A stretch of 64,000 bases of DNA from Dactylonectria macrodidyma (taxonomy: Eukaryota > Ascomycota > Sordariomycetes > Hypocreales > Nectriaceae), in assembly GCA_020744425.1 (NCBI GenBank), contig JAGMUV010000004.1, forward strand, positions 4,340,001-4,404,000. The letters run 5' to 3'. The notes under the pieces are model-generated. The model saw only the letters and a list, made by a program, of their open reading frames with translations. It did no database searches and was not told the origin of the DNA. Positions 56,587 to 64,000 of the stretch are shown here, piece by piece. Position 1 is the first letter of the stretch, and the number at the start of each line of letters is the position of its first letter. A program made the position numbers and the translations under genes.

Positions 56587-57387
56587 CTACGACCCCACCA
56601 AAGTCACCAGGTCCTTCTCTGACGAAGGATATCGAGGGTGGATGATTCTACTTCGACAGCTGCCCTGTGATGTATCACCTCTCATCCGAGGAGCTGTGTA
56701 CTTCAGCCCAGAAATCGTACGATCTAGATCCTCGATGGTCCTTAACTGGCCAACATCTGATTCTCGTCTCATGGTCCCCACCCTGATCTGACCCCACTTT
56801 CTGGTTGCCACTACAATTGAGGACAACGTCATCTCACGTTGATTAATGATCCCGTCTCTTTCCATCGCAAAAATTCCATATGCTACACCTGCACAAGCGA
56901 TGGAGAATGAGGCGATGTAGACGGCTACAAGAACTTGCCACTGATAGACGAAGAAGTTGCCTGATCGTTGGCGTATACAGGCATATCTTGTGTCTTCACC
57001 ACCAACCCCGACGCCTGAGAGTTGGCTTGAGTTGGCTGCCCATGAAACGACGAGCAATCTTAGATTCGACAGTAGTGAAATGAGTAAATCTTCCTAGAGA
57101 CGAACCAAGGCTTCTTCCAAGTTGGGAACAGCAAGACTCTGCCGTTGGTCTATGAGTTTCGAAGTTGCGATGTTTCCCTTTGCGACGGGGCCTGGGAACT
57201 TGACAGTTCCAGTGAGTAGTGAAACGACCTTGGAGGATGAGGAAGAAACCACACCTAAATTGGTAGCTACCTCTCTGCGGCTTGGGGGACCAATTGCGAC
57301 CGAAGCTGTCTCGCCGCCTCCAACAGAGGTCGGCCACGGCTGCTTATAGCACCACCGCGAATACCGCAGACAGGTCAGTCTCTTCAA
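56587..57387 (-). pseudogene. remnant of a fungal integral membrane protein
   Basis: Reading leftwards, SLAVPNLEEALVRL, an in-frame TAG (57096-57094), then EDLLISLLSNLRLLVVSWAA lie in one frame. They are followed by GNFFVYQWQVLVAVYIASFS (start of the only clear membrane helix) and REMTLSSIVVATRK. This order, a helical LE-rich segment, NSS-type sequon, aromatic YxWQ-type motif, one TM and a SSIV-A-TR motif, resembles the C-terminal part of a large fungal family of multi-span membrane proteins of unknown role. The upstream helices expected were not found. The TAG could also be the end of an intron (CTCTAG), so a spliced gene with an unrecognised 5' part is possible. Confidence 0.45.
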
Positions 57388-60300
57388 GATAGCTAGAAAA
57401 GTGTCTAATTAGACACCCTGTAGAGTTGGATTGCCGCTGCGGATTGTGGCAAGGCTCAAAAGATGAAGGTTGCAGCGGCGGATCCGGGCTTGAGCGGGAG
57501 ATCGAGGACTTCGCCGGTCGGGCTCGCAGGAAGAGGGCGTTTTCGGCCGAATTGGAAGGGAATTGACAAAGGGCAGGAAATCTGCGATAAAAATTGATTG
57601 TCACATAGTCTAGAAAACATAGGTCCGGCCGCTTCCAGAGGATCATGCATCACCTGCTCAATAGCCCTTTCTTCCACCAAGTAACAGACTCCGGTGATTG
57701 CTTGGTGCGGAAGCGGAAAGCTCCTCGACCGGGACCAGTGTCATCGACACGGTTAAAGTCCACGAGACCCATCTGGCCGTCATGTTTTGAACCGAAGACG
57801 GGAGAATCTCGAAGATTGGGACTCAACGGATCGAGCCATGAGGAATTCAAAGGCGAAACGCCCTCGATGAATGGATTCGGTGGTTGGGGCGATGACTGCT
57901 GCCACTGTCGACTAGGGTAGGGTGTCAGTTGGAGGTTGTAAAAGATGTGGTGTCATTTCGAATTTGCTTCCGAGAATGATGCTTAGGCAGTATTGGACTT
58001 TGCTAAGACACAAGGCGCCAGTTTCACTTGCACGCATTCTTCTACGTTCAATTACTTTAAATATATGCAACGTAATGAATCCTGGGCAGGAAATGCGGCT
58101 CAACTGTTCTCATCAAGGCAATCATCACTACATCAGCACTAATGCTTCAGCCTCTATGGGCAGGGTGCGTTGTGTGCAATACGCGAGACCGCACCTTTTG
58201 CTGGTCTTTCCTGGCTGAAAGAAAATGCCTTGCCGCTCGGTAGTCCAGCAGCCGCTTTGCACATACGGGTTCAGCTTACTGGAGGACGATAGAATGGGGA
58301 CCAATACATTTGGGTTACTAATTGGGCTAGCTTGTATTTGTTGACCCGCCCTTGTCAACCAAGCGTACTGAGCTGCAGACTTCGCCTCCACTGATTCTCG
58401 CCAAGAAAAATCAGGCTGTGGATGCCGTGTCTCCGAGATAGGAGACTCTTTAAGCCCATGCTAGCTAGAGAATTCTTGTTGGCCGAGACCTGTTACCCGC
58501 AAAAGCCCGTATACCAGCCAATCACTTTGACTCTTGACCAGCGAAGATTGAGAAATTAAAGATGAGATAATTGTCTAGCCATGCTCCCTATGTTGGGGAT
58601 CATCGGCTCGGCAACAGAGCTTCACTCGTATCACACACACAACGGCATGGAGTGGATAATGACCTATAGATGATTATAACATCGTCAAGTGTAACTAGAT
58701 GCAGGTCTGTTGGCGATTAATCACGGTCTTGCTCAGGGGCTGACGGTACATGGAGGGAACGGAGAGACAGAGAGAAATGTTACGGCTAATCACGCAGTGC
58801 AATGTGGCGCCACAGACCCCACCTGAGCCATGTGTGCTTCGACGCAATGGCTGGATCCATTCCGCATGTGAGAGGCTGTCCTGTCTATGGACAACTGAGG
58901 AGTGTACGAACAACTGTCCCGTGTGTGGGCGGCTGGAAAATACACCTCGACGTCACCATTCTAGAACACGCGAGAGTTGTGGGCAATCGACGGTACCAGT
59001 CCAACCTGACCAGAGTAGAGATCTCGTTGAAAGGATTGAAGCTGTGAGCTTCATGGTAGCACTCTGGAATAAAAGTTTGACAATCAAGCGTGACCACACG
59101 CGATCTGAGACAGCGGGAAAAAAAAATTGAATCAGAGTCCGGTTCCCGACGTCTCCCTGTCCTTGCGCGAGCAGCGCGATGTCTGGATTGGATGGGATAC
59201 GGCTCTGTTTTGGACACCAGGACTTATCCAAGTGATGTCTTGCATTCATGACTAATCAATTCAATGTCAACTAATTGGTGACATGGGCGCGGCCTGGGAG
59301 GCATCGCGAAATGATGAGTTCCGGCTGCTATTCGAACTACCCATAGGCGTGACGCTGACCACACACTCGTCAGATGCGAACGAAGTCCCTATCGGAACTG
59401 CAGTGGTACCTAGTATTATCAACTTTGAGAATAACGTTGTAAACATTTGAGTTTTTGTAATTATTGGTTCATCTTTTAGGCCTAACCAAAGGAGGGTTCC
59501 GTCGACTCATACCAGTTTGTAATAAACTTCGCGATCATAAGGCAATTGATTCGCGCAGGGTCTCAGTCTCATAGCCTGTTGCCACCTTTGCGGCTCTTTC
59601 CACATGCATAACGGCACAGAGGCACTACAACTGGTATTTCTCATATCGGAGCTAGCGAAGTGGCGAGCATTGGCTTTCATCTACCAGACGACAGATAATG
59701 TTGTGAACGATACATTTTTACTACTTCCGATGAAATTCCAGAGTATCACACACTGCCCACGGCTTCAACATGTGCTACTATCATTGTCGAATGTATAGCG
59801 CCGTTACCCGATTCTAAGGGTTTTCGTCCCATTCACAAATGGTCGATATCTGCTACTAACATACGCCAAGATGAAGAGGGAAAATATCATTCTCAGCACT
59901 GGCTAGCTAAACACAATCGCTGTCCAATTTTCATCAGTATAATCTTCCTATTGATTGAACAATCCTACCATGAAGTGATGTGTGCGATTTAAGAGCAGCG
60001 TCGAGACACGTTACTCGCGGTCTCAGATGCGATATACAAGCCCATGAATTTCAAGGTGCTAACTGAGTTTGCCGACAAATTGCGGTCTTGTTTGCCTTGG
60101 TCCGCAAGGAGCGGGGTCGAGCAGGGGGGGTTCACATATCGCTAAATGATCTGCCTGTGATGAACTATGAATGCATGGTAGCCGATCTCACTTACCACCA
60201 TCCCGAGCTACCCCGCGGCGGACCCCTCACACTTATTGGTGGCGGTTCTCGGATGAGGCTTGGCACAGTTATCGGCAAGCGATGTCGGGACGTGATCTAA

Positions 60301-60947
60301 CTCGAGTAAAGACCAGTGAGATGCACATGCAAGACGTAGCTGAGTCGAACTGAGTGCTTTACCAGTCATCGAATAAATTGTTCTCGCAGATTCATAATTG
60401 CGTAAATGCTAAAAAAGCCACGTGGATGGAACACGCGAATTGACACAGGTCATATTTGATGAGTTCTGTTCGATTACTACGGTGGCTGTTCGAAAGTCTT
60501 GCATTTGCGTACTTGAATCAAAGCAGGCCACCTTTTCCCAGATACCGTTGCTCTCTGGGCACAGCACCCCGCTAACATTTGTCCACGTCACTACCCCGGG
60601 CCTCGGTGCGCTTCCGCATGCTTGGCACCAGGTACCGGACTAAGGGACTCGAGATTTCGTGTATCTGCTGCTATGTTAAGGTTATGGGGCTATTCTGGGG
60701 TACAGAAGGGGACCTTTTCACGTGGAGTGTTTGCAAGTGTGGGGTGGGAGACGAGACGGGCCGAGGGATGACATTGATTGGCTCTTGCCATGGTGGCACG
60801 AAGACTGGGGTAGGATAAGAATCTGGGAACATATAAGCTGAGGTCTTGCAGATGTCATCTACCTCGCAATCACTCTATCTCTAATTTCGAATAACGACTA
60901 CACACCCCCGTGCTTGTTTCGAGCCGGCCTTTAGTTTCAACTGCATC
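57388..60947. other. long intergenic region, no gene recognised
   Basis: About 3.6 kb. Frames at 57456-57850 (minus) and 58750-59130 (plus) lack motifs or splice partners and were not accepted, though part of the left end could belong to the membrane-protein remnant. The right end should be the promoter of the MFS gene. Confidence 0.5.
60832..60837 (+). promoter_or_regulatory. TATA-like element of the MFS gene
   Basis: TATAAG lies about 115 bases before the ATG at 60948, which fits a core promoter with a leader of some 80 bases. Confidence 0.4.
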
Positions 60948-62632
60948 ATGACTCAAAAAGTCGACAACGGTGCTGTTCAGCAATTTGAAGATGTCTCAGA
61001 CGCTTATCCGAAAGACGACCTCAAAAATGATGACTCGTGAGTTAACTCTACCATGTCCTCATCCAATCGTGATCATGTACTCACGGTTTGGTTCTCTAGG
61101 TCCTTGGCACAGCAATTCAACAAGGATGCCGAAAAGAAGCTCCGGAGAAAGATAGATCTCCACATCGTGCCTTTGGTTGCTGTTCTATATCTCTTCTGCT
61201 TCATCGATCGAACCAATATTGGTAACCATATGTCTCTAAGCCACCAGCTGTTCAGGTCTAATAAGCATCGCTCAGGTAACGCTCGTCTTGCAAATTTCGA
61301 ACAAGATCTCGGCCTCGAGGGCAATGACTACAACCTAGTTCTGTCCGTGTTCTACATTTCCTACGCTCTCTTTGAAATCCCAGCTACACTTCTTTGTAAG
61401 GTCATGGGACCTGGCTGGTTCCTCCCCCTCACAACATTCTTATTTGGAGTAAGCACGGTTGGCACGGCTTTCGTCAAGACGAAGGGCCAGATCATTGCCT
61501 GTCGCTTCCTCCTCGGCATTTTTGAGGCTGGCATGCTACCTGGCATTGCCTATTTTCTGTCGCGATGGTACCGCAGCGCCGAACTTGCGTTTCGTTTGGG
61601 CATGTACATGGTGATGGCGCCACTAGCCGGCGCATTCGGAGGCCTCCTGGCATCTGCAATCCTAAGTCTCGATCATTTCGGCTCCCTGACAGAATGGCGA
61701 ATGATATTTGGCATCGAGGGCATCATTACAATAGGACTGTCCCTCATTACTCTGGCTCTACTTACAGACAACCCCAATACCGCCCGTTGGCTCAACGAGG
61801 AGGAAAAGACGCTAGCTCTCGATCGAGTCAAGTCGGAGCGTGTGGCTCAAGACAGGGTGCTTGACAAGATGAACGCGACAAAGCTGAAGCGCGGCATCAT
61901 CAGTCCAATTACTCTTTCGACCGCCTTCATCTTCCTTCTCTCGAACATTGTGGTACTTGGCATCTCATTCTTCCTACCGACCATTATCCGCACCATTTAT
62001 CCCGAGGAGTCAAGGGTTCAGCAACAGCTTCTGACAGTGCCTCCTTACATTGTGGCGAGCTTTTTTCTCCTCTTGGTATCTTGGCTTGCGACTGTATACA
62101 ACACTCGACAGTTGTTCCTCTTCCTCAGCGGCCCGTTGGTTATGGTCGGCTATGCGATGCTCCTTAAAAGTACAGATTCAACGGTACGCTATGCTGCAAT
62201 CTTCTTGACTGCAAGCAGCGCTTTTTTCAGCGGTTCTCTATGCAACGCACAAGTTAGTGCCAATACCGTGTCGGACACGGCCCGGAACATAGCCATAAGT
62301 ACCAATGGTATGTTATGTACATTATGGCCATCAGCGGATTCTGACTAATGTGTTGTTCCATAGGTGTATTTGGATATCTTGGAGGCCTCATTGCGACCTG
62401 GACATATCTTCCATGGGATGGACCCATGTACCCGATTGGCAACGGCCTCAACTTGGCAGTCTCGGGAGCTATTTCTATCACATCAATGACATTTCTTTGG
62501 TGGATGAAGATGGACAACAAACGGCGTGATGAGAAGACGCGAGCAGAGAAAGAGGAGGAACTATCGGGGTTGACTCAAGCACAAATCTCGGATCTAGATT
62601 GGAAGCATCCCGACTTCAGATGGCGACCGTAA
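60948..62632 (+). CDS. MFS transporter, allantoate permease family (Dal5/Tna1-like)
   Basis: Four exons, 60948-61036, 61100-61221, 61276-62307 and 62364-62632, join in frame to 503 residues. Diagnostic stretches are LRRKIDLHIVPLVAVLYLFC, FIDRTNIGNARLANFEQDLG, FEIPATLLCKVMGPGWFLPL, GIFEAGMLPGIAYFLSRWYR and DNPNTARWLNEEEKTLA, with twelve predicted membrane helices. Intron 2 (61222-61275) is 54 bases and free of stops, so unspliced mRNA would still encode a longer protein. Removal is supported because NIG-NARLA is continuous in relatives. Family members import nicotinate, allantoate, pantothenate and similar anions by proton symport; the substrate is unknown. Confidence 0.9.
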
Positions 62633-63565
62633 TTCCCTGTTCAGAGGCGATTTGAGGTTGGAATTAGGGGGCTTGAGCGTGGATAACCCGATGCCAGATA
62701 TAGGATCCTAGCTTTAACAGTGAGCGTCATCAATAACAGCCGTAAAAACACGGGGCATGAAATTCGGTAGAACGTTGCATTTTGATACTTCACTGCCTTG
62801 CCCGCATCTCCATTGACGTTGTGGTGGGTGCCTTTGCGAGGGACCTCGCTCTCGCATAGCGTTCACCTAGAGACGTCACCATGACACCACGTGGTTACAG
62901 TCATCCACCTACACTAAGTGCACCACCACTACGCAACAAAGTATCATCGCCACGGGCTCAAACTTACGACGTGTAAGGAGGAAAATCTCAGATTTCATTA
63001 GGGCCAAGCCTGCTGCGATGTGCATTCAATGAGCCGTCGATGGGATAGTTGATTGCCTCTGGTTTTGTCGAATCGTTGTCGAAATTATCGTCACAGCTAG
63101 TCAAGTTGAAAACTAACAGTTAAGCCCAGTAATGTTACCTGCTTGAGCTTGGTGCTTTCTGTGATAAGTTGAAACATGGCCCTTGCGAGAGTGTCAGGCA
63201 TCGAGTCACCCATCCCTGGTTCCGGCATCTACATAGTCCCCGAGGTTCCGTACTTCCCGAAGAGTGTAACCCTTGGGGCTTAGACGACTCGTTATGTAGT
63301 GTTCAACTCACCGGGTGTGTCGGCTCAATGCGGCAGAAGCGTACCTTAGCTTTCGCTTTCGCTTTCGTACGTATATGGGACCCCAAAGCTGTCTCATAGG
63401 GGGCCCAATGGCAGTCAGCCATCATGTTGTCCCTCGTGAACGCTTCGTGAAGTCTATGCACGGAGTGTATACGCCAAGACTGCCGAGCAGGATAAAAGAC
63501 CAACAAGGTTACCTCATTCTTCTCAAAATATCATCATCCTGTAGGTCTCAATAACTCATAAGACC
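62633..63565. other. intergenic, upstream of the FAD oxidase
   Basis: About 930 bases between two co-directional genes. A short (CTTTCG)3 microsatellite lies near 63350-63367. No gene is recognised. Confidence 0.45.
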
Positions 63566-64000
63566 ATGACCCGAACCATGCCAATGTCCCTCAGTTTAGT
63601 TGCCGCGAGCGTGCATGCGTTGTCTATCTTGTTCGGTGCCGCCGAGGGACATGTCCAACCCTATTTCAATAGGGTCGACTGTGTAAGTGCAGCCACCTCT
63701 AAATACTTTCCCGGCTGGGAATTCTATGTTCATCCATAATATCCAGTGTTCTCTCATTCGGGCAGACCTTCCAGGGAAGGTTTTGACAGCCGGTATAGAC
63801 AATTTCACTACATCTATCGAGGCCTACTACTCTGCGCAAGCTCAAGAGATGGTGCCGAGCTGTGTGGTTCTGCCGACAACCTCGTTAGATGTCTCTAATG
63901 CCATCAAGATCTTGACTGCAGGGTTCAAGAGTTCTGATGAATCTTGTCATTTCGCCATCCGTAGCGGAGGGTAAGCAGAGCTACGCTCCCAACATCCTTC
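63566..64000 (+). CDS. secreted FAD-linked oxidase (BBE-like / AA7-type), 5' part
   Basis: The gene runs off the right edge. Exon 1 (63566-63682) encodes a signal peptide (MTRTMPMSLSLVAASVHALS then ILFGAAEG) and the start of the mature protein. A GTAAGT donor and an ATCCAG acceptor join it in frame to exon 2 (63747-63970), which ends at another GTAAGC donor. Exon 2 starts the FAD-binding PCMH domain: YYSAQAQEMVPSCVVLPTTS, a VSNAIKILT helix, and CHFAIRSGG, the beginning of the RSGGH flavin-attachment motif. Berberine-bridge-type oxidases of this kind oxidise oligosaccharides (AA7) or alkaloid and polyketide substrates. The substrate cannot be told from this part. Confidence 0.82.

Noticed and set aside
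58750..59130. 126-codon frame with several cysteines on the plus strand
   Set aside because: The cysteine spacing does not form a known zinc motif and there is no splice or promoter support.

Overview
This window looks like nuclear DNA of a filamentous ascomycete, probably a plant-associated Sordariomycete. Coding sequence is broken by many short GT-AG introns of about 50-80 bases with fungal-style branch sites. The gene families are typical of such fungi: allantoate-permease-type MFS carriers, Zn2Cys6 transcription factors, GH12, GH55 and PL4 enzymes, EthD-domain proteins, GT90 and NACHT-ankyrin proteins. No bacterial operon, CRISPR array, rRNA or convincing tRNA was seen. Exon models were joined by hand from splice motifs, reading frame and family conservation.

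Layout. 0.2-7 kb: an AhpD/CMD-like protein (-), a small secreted protein (+), a DHA1-type MFS carrier (+) and a GPI-anchored GH12 glucanase (+). 7.5-15.1 kb: a 727-residue protein of unknown function (+), a seven-exon GH55 beta-1,3-glucanase (-) diverging from a secreted GH23 lysozyme-like protein (+), and an EthD-domain protein (-). 16-22 kb: an extended SDR reductase (+), a 7TM fungal membrane protein (-) and an allantoate-permease-type MFS carrier (-). 22-30.5 kb: a gene-poor zone with a hairpin-like inverted-repeat element, a truncated MFS pseudogene fused to the 3' end of a wrecked Zn2Cys6 factor, and an unusual GGGGTTG-rich repeat patch. 30.5-35 kb: an eleven-exon sugar transporter (+) with a CreA-like inverted site upstream, and a GPI-anchored surface protein (-). 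36-42 kb: a run of three damaged genes: a Zn2Cys6 factor (-), an ICMT-like membrane methyltransferase with two in-frame TAG codons (+), and a GT90 glycosyltransferase with one in-frame TAA (+). 43-50 kb: a PL4 rhamnogalacturonan lyase (+), a secreted aspartic protease (-) and a divergent SDR (+). 49.9-56.1 kb: an intact intronless 2072-residue NACHT-ankyrin protein (-). 56.6-57.4 kb: a membrane-protein remnant (-). 60.9-64 kb: another allantoate-permease-type MFS carrier (+) and the 5' end of a secreted FAD-linked oxidase (+) that runs off the window.

How it fits together. Much of the region serves the cell surface and nutrition: GH12, GH55, PL4, the protease and the FAD oxidase act on polymers outside the cell, and four intact carriers import small molecules. 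It does not look like a secondary-metabolite cluster because no PKS, NRPS or terpene synthase core is present. The two points most worth following are the NACHT-ankyrin receptor-like gene and the set of otherwise open genes interrupted only by single stop codons. The ICMT-like gene among these, with two TAGs four codons apart, is a candidate for mRNA recoding such as sexual-stage A-to-I editing.
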